From positions 110,545 through 174,544 of the forward strand of contig DASRHP010000009.1 in NCBI GenBank assembly GCA_035650475.1: DNA of 64,000 nucleotides, given 5' to 3'. The position numbers and the translations under genes were made by a program. The DNA comes from Candidatus Binataceae bacterium. Its GTDB lineage: Bacteria > Desulfobacterota > Binatia > Binatales > Binataceae. Below, in pieces: positions 48,137 through 57,793 of this stretch; position 1 is the stretch's first letter, and every line of letters begins with the position of its first letter. The notes beneath the pieces are model-generated. The model saw only the letters and a list, made by a program, of their open reading frames with translations. It made no database searches and was not told the DNA's origin.

Positions 48137-48158
48137 CCCCCAAACCACAAAATGGGGG
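48137..48158. terminator. Hairpin after beta-helix paralogue 3
   Basis: CCCCCA/TGGGGG stem with a 10-nt A-rich loop, 15 nt past the stop at 48121 and 20 nt before the stop of the converging gene at 48179. May end transcription in both directions; no U-tract. Confidence 0.5.
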
Positions 48159-48178
48159 CTCAGAACAAGGCAAGCGAA

Positions 48179-48406
48179 TTAGCGATCCAGTGGCGTTGGA
48201 GACGTTTGCGCTTCGGGTGGGCGGCGCGCGCGCCGGCGGCTGATCAGGACGCCGCTAGTGAGCAGCGTCGTGCCGAGCACTGAGATGATCACGCCCAGCG
48301 GCGCGCCGATCGTCGACTGCGTGCTGGCGGTGTTGATCACGAGGTCGGTCCCGATCGTCAGCAGGATCGCACCGATGAGGATCATCAGGTCGGCTGCGAG
48401 GCTCAT
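48179..48406 (-). CDS. Small two-helix membrane protein
   Basis: 75 residues from ATG 48406 (MSLAADLMILIGAILLTIG). Two membrane segments about 6-24 and 37-55 are joined by a short polar loop, and the C-terminus is basic (SRRRARR). AGGA lies 3 nt upstream, a tight spacing. It lies 50 nt after the SPOUT methyltransferase gene on the same strand, so may be its last cotranscribed gene. No family recognised. Confidence 0.55.
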   Translation of the reverse strand: MSLAADLMILIGAILLTIGTDLVINTASTQSTIGAPLGVIISVLGTTLLTSGVLISRRRARRPPEAQTSPTPLDR

Positions 48407-48456
48407 ATCCTGTACGGTATTCCTCGCGTGCGCCAGGGGGAATGCCACGCATCCTG

Positions 48457-49014
48457 TCAGCGGCCGCGCAGGCGGTCGAGGATGATGCTCGCCGCGGCGC
48501 GCACCGAGAGATGGTTGTAGTCGCCAGGCCCGCAGACCGCATCGAGCACGGCGTCGGCGCGCTCGCGCACTGCGGGCGCAAGGCCGAAGCCGGTGCCGAA
48601 CAGAAGCAGCGCCGGCGGCGCGTCGGTCGCGCCGAGCCGCTCGCGCATGGCGGCGTAGCTCGTGCCCTGCGCGGCGCGCGCCGAGGTGAAGACCAGCAAC
48701 GGGCGGCGGCCGGCGGCGCGCTCGGCGGCGGCCAGCGCCGCGTCGAGATCGGCCACCAGCTCGATCAGCTCCAGCGCCTCGACCCGGCGCGAGTCGAAGC
48801 TGCGGCCGTAGCCGATGCGCCAGTGGTCGATCACGGTGCGGGCGAACTCGCGCTGCTCGGCCACCGGATGGACGACGTAAAACGCGCGCACGCCGAAGGT
48901 GCGCGCCGAGCGCGCGATGTCGTGAAGGTCGAGCGAGGTGATGGCCGAGGTGATGATGCGGCCGTTGCGGTCGAGCACGGGATGGTGAAGCAGGGCGAGG
49001 AAGAGCTCGGCCAC
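48457..49014 (-). CDS. SPOUT-class RNA methyltransferase
   Basis: 185 residues from GTG 49014. The C-terminal knot shows LLFGTGFGLAP and YNHLSVRAAASIILDRL, matching the Methyltrn_RNA_4 (PF09936-like) family of SAM-dependent RNA methyltransferases found beside trmD in deltaproteobacteria and Thermotoga. Role: methylates RNA, probably tRNA, target unknown. Ten nt after trmD. Confidence 0.85.
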   Translation of the reverse strand: MAELFLALLHHPVLDRNGRIITSAITSLDLHDIARSARTFGVRAFYVVHPVAEQREFARTVIDHWRIGYGRSFDSRRVEALELIELVADLDAALAAAERAAGRRPLLVFTSARAAQGTSYAAMRERLGATDAPPALLLFGTGFGLAPAVRERADAVLDAVCGPGDYNHLSVRAAASIILDRLRGR

Positions 49015-49023
49015 GGCGCGGCG

Positions 49024-49722
49024 CTAGCGATGGCGCTTGAGCAGGTCGGGGCGGCGGCGGGCGGTGCGCCGCTCGGCCTCGGCCTTGCGCCATTCGCGGA
49101 TCTTCCGATGGTCGCCGCTGAGCAGAACCTCCGGCACCCGCATCCCGCGAAACTCCTCGGGCCGCGTGTACTGCGGATATTCGAGCAGACCCTCGGCGAA
49201 CGATTCCTCGGCGAGCGATTGGGGATTGCCGAGCACGCCGGGGACCAGGCGCGCGGCGGCCTCGATTACCACCATCGCGGGCAGCTCGCCGCCGCTCAGC
49301 ACGTAGTCGCCGATGGAAATCTCCTGGTCCACCAGCGAGCGTACGCGCTCGTCGATTCCTTCGTAGCGGCCGGCGACCAGCAGCAGCCCCGGTCGGCGCG
49401 CCGCCAGCTCGCGCACCTTCGCCTGGTCGAGCAGCTCGCCCTGCGGCGTGAGTAGGATACGCCAGAGTCCCGGATGGGCCGCCAGTACGCTTTCGATCGC
49501 GGCGCACAGCGGTTCCGGCCGCAGCACCATCCCGCTGCCGCCGCCGTAGGGCGTGTCGTCGACCTGGCGATAATTGCCGAGCCCGTGCGCGCGCAGCGCG
49601 TGCGCCTCGAGCTTGACCAGGCCGGCCTTAAGCGCCCGCCCGACCATCCCGGGCCAGTTGGCCGCGACGAACAGCTCGGGAAAGAGCGTGATGACGTGAA
49701 ATTCCATCTCGGCGGCCGACAT
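49024..49722 (-). CDS. trmD: tRNA (guanine-N1-)-methyltransferase
   Basis: 232-residue SPOUT enzyme that methylates G37 of tRNAs. EFHVITLFPELF start, PYGGGSGMVLRPEP, LVAGRYEGIDERV and SIGDYVLSGGELPA are all classic TrmD. ATG 49722 (MSAAEMEF) is chosen; ATG 49707 is possible. 17 nt after rimM. Confidence 0.95.
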   Translation of the reverse strand: MSAAEMEFHVITLFPELFVAANWPGMVGRALKAGLVKLEAHALRAHGLGNYRQVDDTPYGGGSGMVLRPEPLCAAIESVLAAHPGLWRILLTPQGELLDQAKVRELAARRPGLLLVAGRYEGIDERVRSLVDQEISIGDYVLSGGELPAMVVIEAAARLVPGVLGNPQSLAEESFAEGLLEYPQYTRPEEFRGMRVPEVLLSGDHRKIREWRKAEAERRTARRRPDLLKRHR

Positions 49723-49739
49723 TTTCTCGCGGCGTGCGT

Positions 49740-50360
49740 TCAGTCGAGCAGGCCCGGCACCGGCTCGATCGTAACCCGCCGCGCGCCGACGTCGATACCT
49801 CTGACCACGTCGGCGATCACCGGCACCAGCACCTCGCGCGCGCCGTCGCGCACTACCCATACGTCGTTCGCGCCGGCCGAGAAAATCTCGGCGATCGCGC
49901 CCAGCCGGCGCCCGTCGGTGAGCATCGCCTCGGCGCCGAGCAACTGGAAGTAGTAGAACTCGCCCTCGCCGAGCGGCGGCAGGTCGGCGAGCGGCGCCAT
50001 CACGGCGCATCCTTTGAGCGCCGCCGCGGCGTCGATATCGGCGACGCCTTCGAGCACGACGCGGAACTGGCCCGCGCCGAGCGAGGTTGCGCGGCCGAGC
50101 CTGAACTCGCGCCGGCCCTCGGCGGTTTCGAGATACAAGCGCTTCAAGGTCGCCAGCGTCGTGGAGGCGGGGTCGTCGGTGCGCACGCGCAGCGCGCCGT
50201 GCAGTCCGTGCGGCGCGGCGACGCGGCCGAGGCGCACGAAGCCGTCGGCGACCGCATCGCCTGGCGCCGCGGCGGCGCGAGCGGGCGGCGCGCCCGACCG
50301 CGCCGCGGGCGCCGTGCGCGCGCCGTTCAGGCGTGGAGCGCGGCGGCGCAAAGTCGCCAT
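49740..50360 (-). CDS. rimM: Ribosome maturation factor RimM
   Basis: 206 residues. RimM N-terminal barrel (LGRVAAPHGLHGALRV) and C-terminal PRC-barrel with the typical FYYFQLLG and VPVIADVV. An Ala/Arg/Pro-rich extension of about 38 residues precedes the core. Helps 30S maturation, binding S19. Follows khpA after 6 nt. Confidence 0.93.
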   Translation of the reverse strand: MATLRRRAPRLNGARTAPAARSGAPPARAAAAPGDAVADGFVRLGRVAAPHGLHGALRVRTDDPASTTLATLKRLYLETAEGRREFRLGRATSLGAGQFRVVLEGVADIDAAAALKGCAVMAPLADLPPLGEGEFYYFQLLGAEAMLTDGRRLGAIAEIFSAGANDVWVVRDGAREVLVPVIADVVRGIDVGARRVTIEPVPGLLD

Positions 50361-50366
50361 CGGCGG

Positions 50367-50603
50367 CTACTTCTCTTCGATGATTTCGAGAACAACCTTG
50401 CGATTGGTTCGTGAGGCGACCGCATTGAGGATCGTGCGGATCGACTTGGCCGTGCGACCCTGCTTGCCTATCACCCTGCCCAGATCTTCCTTCGCCACCC
50501 GCAGCTCAAGCACTGAGGCCGTGTCGCCCTGGGTCTCTTTGACCTCGACCGCGTCAGGGTTGTTCACCAATTGCTGCGCCAGGAACTGAACGAGCTCCTT
50601 CAT
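50367..50603 (-). CDS. khpA: KH-domain RNA-binding protein KhpA
   Basis: 78 residues, one KH domain with the GxxG loop as IGKQGRTAKSIR. Standard second gene after rpsP. RNA chaperone-like role in many bacteria. Confidence 0.9.
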   Translation of the reverse strand: MKELVQFLAQQLVNNPDAVEVKETQGDTASVLELRVAKEDLGRVIGKQGRTAKSIRTILNAVASRTNRKVVLEIIEEK

Positions 50604-50627
50604 GGCTTGGCTCCTAGAGCGGGTCGG

Positions 50628-50873
50628 TTAAGCGGTGCTCGCGGCTTGCCGGATAAGCTTCCTCACCGTTTCGCTGGGTTGGGCGCCGGAGCGCAGCCAC
50701 TTTTCGACCTGCTCCTTGCGCAATTGGACCTTGGGCGGATTGTGGGCCGGGTCGTAGGTGCCGACCTGATCGACGAAGCGGCCGTCGCGGGGCGAGCGGC
50801 TGTCGGCGACCACGATGCGGTAGAAGGGCTTTTTGCGGCTGCCATGGCGGCGCAGCCGAATCACGAGTGACAT
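50628..50873 (-). CDS. rpsP: 30S ribosomal protein S16
   Basis: 81 residues: VIRLRRHGSRKKPFYRIVVADSRSPRDG is the S16 signature, with normal length. 25 nt after ffh on the same strand. Confidence 0.97.
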   Translation of the reverse strand: MSLVIRLRRHGSRKKPFYRIVVADSRSPRDGRFVDQVGTYDPAHNPPKVQLRKEQVEKWLRSGAQPSETVRKLIRQAASTA

Positions 50874-50898
50874 AGGCGACGATCTCTCCTTGGCTATT

Positions 50899-52236
<1,338 letters not shown>

Positions 52237-52524
52237 GGGGAGGGATCGGTTGCTGCGCGCGCGCGGGGCGGCGCGCATCAGGATTTCTTCGGTTGGGTGC
52301 TACTTTAGCAGACGAAGCAGGTTAGGTCACAGTACCCCGCATGTCAACCAATTCCCGCACCCTGACGGTTCCTCGCGGGCCGCAGGCGAGCGTGTCATCG
52401 AACGTGGTTCTATTCGGATAACTGTCAGCCCCCGCATGGCGCTCGATTCCGGGCGGAAGAGAGTCGGCCCGACACCTCAACGGGGCCGGGCTCGACAGCG
52501 ATTAACGCTCCGCGCGCGGCGTAC
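52237..52524. other. Intergenic region upstream of ffh
   Basis: 288 nt holding the ffh promoter on the minus strand; I found no open frame, tRNA or SRP RNA here. Confidence 0.4.
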
Positions 52525-53940
52525 CTAGTTCGGCGCCGCGCCCCACAAGCCCTGCCACCATGGCGCCGGGCGGGCATCGGGGCGCAGCCCGGCGCGACGG
52601 AGCACGTCCGCAAGGTCCCATCCGGTCAAATCGGCGAGCGCGGCGGCGTCGGTGGAGCGGCGGCTGTGCAGCGCCGCGAAGTAGGCGGCCGCGGCAGGGC
52701 AGGCGTCGGGAGCTCCTGTCCACGGATGGCGGGTAACGTAGCGGGCCTGGAAATTCTGCTGGTCCTGCGTGGTTTGAAAGACCAGGTCCTCGGGGAACGT
52801 CGCCGCCGAGTAGCGGATATGCAGCCGGGTCAGAATCACCTGCGCTGGCGCCGCCGCGGGCATCGGATAACCGGGAATGTAGGCGGGCTGGGGGAAAGGC
52901 GCCGCTGGACCTTGCGCTCCGCTGTCGAGCCAGAAGACGCCGAGCTGGCGCAGCTCCTCGCGGCCAAGCGGCGGCGCCGCGCACGGATCGCACCAATTCA
53001 TGTTCCATACGTACTCGGTAAACACCGTGCGCATCCGGTCGCGCTTGACTTGTTCATCAAACATCGCTTGGTAGAACTTGCCGAACTCGCCCTGCACGAA
53101 CTCCGGCAGATCCATCCCGCTCGGCACCCTGACCGTACGGTAGTTGGTGCTCTCGACCCGCCCCTCGCGCGTGATCGCGTACACGACAAGGTCCTGCGGC
53201 CCGCGCGCGTTGAGCATTCCCAGCCGAAGCGGCAGCATGAACTTCTCCGATTCGAAGGCGAACTGGATCGGGCGCAAATAGCTGAGCCCGGTGCGTTCAT
53301 GCTCCTTGAGATCGACCCGCGCGACGAAGAACTTCATCCGCTGCCGGACATACGGGCGCAGCGCTTCTCCCAGTCCCTTGGGAATCCGATAGCCGCTCTG
53401 TGCCAGCCAGGTCTCGAGCCCGTCGGATTGGAGCGCCGAGAGGATCACGATGTCGTATTCGCCGACCGAGTATTGGGCTTCGACCGTCACGCCGAGCGCG
53501 CGCGCCGTGTCCTTGGCGACTCGTCCGTTGGCGCTCAGCAGCGCCTCCATGCCCGGACTCGCCGCCCCCGCCATCGGACGCATCGGCAACGGACACGGGC
53601 TGGGGTCGTAGTACTCGACCAGGCGCGGTGCGCTGTAGGCTTCGAGCCGCTGAAAGAGCTCGCGGTTGCCGATATGGATCTGGCCGCGCCGGAGCACGAC
53701 CGGCACCGGGATGACGAGGGCGAACTCCGACGGCTCGCCCTGGTAGTCGTTCATCAGGCTGAGCACGGTGCGCTCGCCGTCGCGCACCATGACGACCTGG
53801 GAGGCATGGTTGTAAAGTCTGGCGTCGGCGCGTCCGACGTAAAAGCCGCAAAACGCACGCGCATTACCCGGCGCCCACAGCGCCAGCGCGCACATCGTCA
53901 GCATCGTCAGGCCGGCCGTTGTCAGTTTGCAGCGTTCCAT
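52525..53940 (-). CDS. DUF2330 secreted protein
   Basis: 471 residues. Signal peptide (TMLTMCALALWAPGNARA) leads to mature FCGFYVGRADARLYN, the hallmark DUF2330 start; FALVIPVPVVLRRGQ and the C-terminal AFESEKFMLPLRLGM are also typical. Function of this family is unknown. Its first 77 nt overlap the end of the RnfD-like gene in another frame, and the two families often occur together. Confidence 0.85.
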   Translation of the reverse strand: MERCKLTTAGLTMLTMCALALWAPGNARAFCGFYVGRADARLYNHASQVVMVRDGERTVLSLMNDYQGEPSEFALVIPVPVVLRRGQIHIGNRELFQRLEAYSAPRLVEYYDPSPCPLPMRPMAGAASPGMEALLSANGRVAKDTARALGVTVEAQYSVGEYDIVILSALQSDGLETWLAQSGYRIPKGLGEALRPYVRQRMKFFVARVDLKEHERTGLSYLRPIQFAFESEKFMLPLRLGMLNARGPQDLVVYAITREGRVESTNYRTVRVPSGMDLPEFVQGEFGKFYQAMFDEQVKRDRMRTVFTEYVWNMNWCDPCAAPPLGREELRQLGVFWLDSGAQGPAAPFPQPAYIPGYPMPAAAPAQVILTRLHIRYSAATFPEDLVFQTTQDQQNFQARYVTRHPWTGAPDACPAAAAYFAALHSRRSTDAAALADLTGWDLADVLRRAGLRPDARPAPWWQGLWGAAPN

Positions 53941-54832
53941 CGGTGAGCCCTCCTGTGGATGTCCATTCGAACTTCGGCGCGGGCCATAGCGCGTCCCACA
54001 CCGGCACCATCGGCGCCGCCGCGAACAGCGCCCAGATCACGGCGTTGGTGCGGAACAGGCCGAAGCCCCACGCGTAGGCGACCGCGGCGACCAGCGTGGC
54101 GTGCGCCGCGCGTCCCCTGGGATGGTCGGGCGTGGTCTTCGGATCCGAGATCATGAAGAAGGCGAACAGCAGCAGCGCGCCGCTTTGCAGCTGGTGCGCC
54201 CACACGGCCCATCGCTGGCCCAGCCATTCGAGGCGCGCGGCCAGCGCGCTCAGGTAGAAGAGCAGGAACAGCCAGCTCGTATCGGCTCGCCGCGCGCGTT
54301 CGGCGACCAGCGCGCCTAGCCCGATCAACCATCCCGCCAGCGCGACGTCGTTGCCCCATTGCCCGGGCGAAATCCACGTTCCGGGCATCAGCACAATCGC
54401 CGCCACGACGCCGAAGTTGGCCGGGTTGAAGAGATGTTTGCCGCGCGCGCGGATGAGGAACTTGGAACCGATCGCCGCGGCCGCCGCCGCCGGCATCGCC
54501 CACAGATTGTCCGCGCGCAGGAGCAGGCTCACGCTGAGCGAGGTGATGATCGCGCTGCGCAGCGTGCGCCCGCGCGTCGCCGCAAACGCGTCGAGAGCGC
54601 GTTGGGCGCCGACTCCCGCCGCGAACGTAAGCAGGACCTGCGCCGGGCGCAGGCTGAAGTCGCGCAGCCACGCGCCCGCGGCGAGTAGCGCCCCGAGCGC
54701 GGCAATCTGGAGCAGGCGCGGATCGTCAGGCAAAGCCGCATGAAGCCGGCGCGCGGCCACGCTCGGAAACGACGACGAGCCGCACACGGTGTCGGCAGCC
54801 GCAGTTGGCGAAAGGCGTATCGCTCCGGCCAT
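53864..54832 (-). CDS. RnfD/NqrB-like membrane protein
   Basis: 322 residues with about 8-10 hydrophobic segments. KHLFNPANFGVVAAIVL and GALLLFAFFMISDPKTTP match short RnfD/NqrB-family proteins. No other Rnf subunit is nearby, so it is not part of an intact Rnf complex. Its last 26 residues are encoded in the DNA of the DUF2330 signal peptide. Confidence 0.75.
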   Translation of the reverse strand: MAGAIRLSPTAAADTVCGSSSFPSVAARRLHAALPDDPRLLQIAALGALLAAGAWLRDFSLRPAQVLLTFAAGVGAQRALDAFAATRGRTLRSAIITSLSVSLLLRADNLWAMPAAAAAAIGSKFLIRARGKHLFNPANFGVVAAIVLMPGTWISPGQWGNDVALAGWLIGLGALVAERARRADTSWLFLLFYLSALAARLEWLGQRWAVWAHQLQSGALLLFAFFMISDPKTTPDHPRGRAAHATLVAAVAYAWGFGLFRTNAVIWALFAAAPMVPVWDALWPAPKFEWTSTGGLTDGTLQTDNGRPDDADDVRAGAVGAG

Positions 54833-54897
54833 GCTCGCGTTCCTCGACAGATGGAACGGAGTAGGCGGTAGTCCTTTGCGATCTTTGTGGCGGGCCT

Positions 54898-54932
54898 GCG
54901 GCCTCCGGCGCGATTTGGCCGCCGGAGGCCGC
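54898..54932. terminator. Strong hairpin after the anti-sigma gene
   Basis: Perfect 12-bp stem GCGGCCTCCGGC/GCCGGAGGCCGC with an 11-nt loop, just past the stop of the minus-strand gene at 54946 and before the RnfD-like gene. It probably separates the two transcripts; no U-tract follows on the minus strand. Confidence 0.6.
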
Positions 54933-54945
54933 GCTCAGCGGCGGC

Positions 54946-56772
54946 TTACTCCAGGCGCTGCCATGCGCCGGCTTCGCTCTCGCCCTCCTGCCAGTTGCTG
55001 CCGCCGTCGAAGGTACTGTACTGCTTGCCGTCGCTGGCGACGACCGTCGCGACGTCGGCGCTGGCGGCCTTGACCTGCACCAGGTCGGCGCTGGTGGGCG
55101 ATTTGATCTGTGTCCAGTGGACGCCGTCGGTCGTGAGCAGCACCGTGCCGCGGCGGCCGACCGCCCAACACACGGCGCTGGAGGGCGCCGCGCCCGCAAG
55201 CAGGTCGTTGTCGGTGCCGCTCGCCTCGCGTATCCAACTGGTGCGATCGGTCGAGCGGTAGATGATCCCGAAATCTTGGAGCGCCCAGTACACCGTATGG
55301 TCTGGCGCGGCGACCAGAACCGAGCGCGGCGGCTTGGGGATTCCCGGCGCGACGGCGGCGACCACCGGTGCGACCGTAACCGCGCTGGCGACGACAGGGT
55401 TTGCCGTCGCGGCGGCGCTCGGCTGCGATGGCGCAGGACTGCCGCCCGGCGCCGCGTGCGCCGCCGGCGCTGCGCTGCCGTGCTGCGGGGTCAGCGCTCC
55501 GCTGGCGGGCGCGGCTGCAGTGGCCGAGGCGGCGCCAGCGGCGGCCTGCATCTGTTCCGAGGTCGGCGCGGACTTCGACGCGAGCCGGGGACGGGTCGAC
55601 GCCGTCGCAGCGAGCGACTGTGGCGCCGACCCAACTGCTTGCGGTGCGCTGGCGATCGTCTGAGCCTGCTGCGCCGACTGCGGATAGGTCTTCTTCGACT
55701 TCTTCGCCCCCGCCTGGGCTTGCTTCGCAGCGGATTTGTCCTTTGCCGGCGCCTTGGCCGGACGTCCAGGCTCCAGGGCGTGAGTCGGACCTTCGTGGGA
55801 CGGGGCAGCCGATTCTGCCGTCGCTCGAGAGGCTGTTTGAGGCTCGTGCTCGGCGAGTTGGGCAGACGCGATCGCCGCGGCGCCTGTCGCTGCGGCCGGC
55901 GCGGTTTGATCGGCGGGCGGCGGCGGTGCGGGTTCGGTCGTTGCGGGCGGCGATGGCGGCGTCACCTGTGGCGGTTGCGTAACGGCCGATGGCGCGGGTT
56001 TCTCAGCAGCCGCCCGCGGCTGGGATGGCTCGGCCGGGGCTTGTTCGCCCTGGAACAGCGGATTCGCGTATACGGTCTGCGGCGCAGAGGGCGGCGGCGC
56101 GGAGGCCTCACCGCCCGTGCTCGCTTCACCGGATTCGCCCGCCTGCATCGGCGCGGAGGCCGGCGGTCGGGGCATGGCCGGTTCGGCGCGCTCGTCGCGT
56201 GAGGTTTGCGCTTCGCCTTGAGGTTCGTTCAGCGCCAACTCGTTATCATCAACCGTGGAAGGGGCCGATTGCGCGCGATGGCGATGGTGGCGGGCTCTGC
56301 CCTTGGACGCGGCGATTTGGACCGCTTCGCGCTCCACACTTCCGCGGCGCATCTGGACGTCGGCGAGGATCACCACTGCGAGCATCGCGGCGCACGCCGT
56401 CGCCAGTCCGGCGATTCGCCATACGCGGCCGCGGCGAGTCGCCAGCGCTGCCGCGGGTGGGGGTCGGAGCCTGTGCGGGGCCGCGCCGTCGGGCTCGACG
56501 AGTTCAGCCTCGGCCACGCGCGCGGCCGACTCGGGCGAGAGCTCGACGACCGGCGTCGCGCGCATCAGCGCGGCGAGCGTCTCCTGGCATCTCGCGCAGG
56601 CGGCCAGATGGGATTCGCAGCGCGCGCGTTCGACCCGGTTGAGCGCGTACTCGTAGTAGGCGGCGATCTGTTCGGGAGTCAGGCAGTCGGGCCCGGCCGG
56701 CTTGCGCGAGGCGCCCAGCGCGAGCTTGACCGCGATCTCGAACCGCTGCTCGATGTCATTGTCCAGCGCCAA
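54946..56772 (-). CDS. Zinc-finger anti-sigma factor fused to a YCF48-like domain
   Basis: 608 residues from TTG 56772, with GGAGAAG 4 nt upstream. N-terminal zinc anti-sigma domain with Cys30, His55-x3-Cys59-x2-Cys62 (HLAACARC); one membrane helix about 118-140 (IAGLATACAAMLAVVIL); a long Pro/Ala/Gln/Ser-rich linker (about 140-480); then two to three blades of a YCF48/BNR-type propeller (STDRTSWIREA, TTDGVHWTQI, TFDGGSNWQEG). It suggests a transmembrane anti-sigma with an extracytoplasmic sensor. 59 nt after the sigma-factor gene. Confidence 0.8.
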   Translation of the reverse strand: MALDNDIEQRFEIAVKLALGASRKPAGPDCLTPEQIAAYYEYALNRVERARCESHLAACARCQETLAALMRATPVVELSPESAARVAEAELVEPDGAAPHRLRPPPAAALATRRGRVWRIAGLATACAAMLAVVILADVQMRRGSVEREAVQIAASKGRARHHRHRAQSAPSTVDDNELALNEPQGEAQTSRDERAEPAMPRPPASAPMQAGESGEASTGGEASAPPPSAPQTVYANPLFQGEQAPAEPSQPRAAAEKPAPSAVTQPPQVTPPSPPATTEPAPPPPADQTAPAAATGAAAIASAQLAEHEPQTASRATAESAAPSHEGPTHALEPGRPAKAPAKDKSAAKQAQAGAKKSKKTYPQSAQQAQTIASAPQAVGSAPQSLAATASTRPRLASKSAPTSEQMQAAAGAASATAAAPASGALTPQHGSAAPAAHAAPGGSPAPSQPSAAATANPVVASAVTVAPVVAAVAPGIPKPPRSVLVAAPDHTVYWALQDFGIIYRSTDRTSWIREASGTDNDLLAGAAPSSAVCWAVGRRGTVLLTTDGVHWTQIKSPTSADLVQVKAASADVATVVASDGKQYSTFDGGSNWQEGESEAGAWQRLE

Positions 56773-56831
56773 ACCGCTTCTCCATACAACCGCGCCGCAC
56801 GTAGGTCAAAGATTGCGCTGGGTGCGGCGCT

Positions 56832-57695
56832 CTACTCCGATTCCGAAAGTGCGCGGCCGAGGTCGAATGGCCACTGCTCGGCGGCGTAATCATAGCACAG
56901 CCGGATTTGTTCCTCGTTGAGGTTCTGCTCGCGGCGCAGGCGGCGCTCGACCTCGCGCTTGAGCGCCGAGCGCGTGCGCTCGAGCGCGCGCGAGACGGTC
57001 GAGGGATGTTCGGCGAGCAGGCGGCCGACCTCGCCCAGGGTCATGTTCTCCAGATAATAGTAGCTCAGCCGCAGGCGCTCGCGCGGTTCGATCGTCGCCA
57101 GCGCGGCGGTCAGCGCCGCGCTCAGCGCGTTGAGGTAGCGCGCGCGGTCGGGATCGGGCGGATCGCCGTCGGTGGCGGGCTCGGCCGGGCGCTCCTCGAG
57201 CGGGCGCAGACGCTGGGCCGCGCGCGCCGAATCGACGAAGCGCTGGGCGAGCACCGCGCGCAGCCAGGTCGCCAAGGCGCTGCGTCCGCCGAAGTAGGCG
57301 AGCAGCGAGCGGCGCTCGCCGTCGCGAGCCTCCAGCCCGTAAAGCTCGGCCCACAGCGAGTCGGCCAGCTCCCCGGCGCGCGCCTCGTCATGGGTGAGCG
57401 CCCGCGCGGCGGCGTACAGGCCCGGCCGATAGGCGGCGATGAAGCGCTCCCAGGCGCGCTCGTTGCCGCGCGCGCATGCGCGGGCGAGCGCGAAGTCCTC
57501 AGCGCGCAGGGCCTCAAGGTACTGGTCGATCGCGGCCGGTTCTGCATCGGCGTCCCATGCGCGCGCGCTGGCATAAAGCGCCGCCGCAAGCTCGGCCTCG
57601 TCCAGGCCAAGTTCGACGCAGCGGCCGCGCCGGTAGAAGCGCGCGATTGCCTGCGCGTGCGCGGTGCGGAATTCGGTCAGCGACCCGGTCGCCAT
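56832..57695 (-). CDS. RNA polymerase sigma factor, ECF-like
   Basis: 287 residues. Sigma-2 region (ERFIAAYRPGLYAAARALT) about 95-170, sigma-4 region (ALATIEPRERLRLSYYYLENMTLGEVG ... STVSRALERTRSALK) about 200-255. A 90-residue N-terminal extension and a C-terminal tail (EEQIRLCYDYAAEQW) are unusual. Start at ATG 57695 chosen; ATG 57734 possible. Next gene is a zinc anti-sigma factor, its likely antagonist. Confidence 0.85.
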   Translation of the reverse strand: MATGSLTEFRTAHAQAIARFYRRGRCVELGLDEAELAAALYASARAWDADAEPAAIDQYLEALRAEDFALARACARGNERAWERFIAAYRPGLYAAARALTHDEARAGELADSLWAELYGLEARDGERRSLLAYFGGRSALATWLRAVLAQRFVDSARAAQRLRPLEERPAEPATDGDPPDPDRARYLNALSAALTAALATIEPRERLRLSYYYLENMTLGEVGRLLAEHPSTVSRALERTRSALKREVERRLRREQNLNEEQIRLCYDYAAEQWPFDLGRALSESE

Positions 57696-57793
57696 CACGA
57701 GTCCGCCGCGCCTCCGGGCGGCTGGGCGGTCCATCGAGATATAGCGGAAAAAGAGACCATAAAGACAGGCGGGCGAACGGAGCCCGCGGCGGT

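Noticed and set aside
52237..52524. Possible 4.5S SRP RNA next to ffh
   Set aside because: No GGAA tetraloop hairpin with the conserved internal loops could be found.
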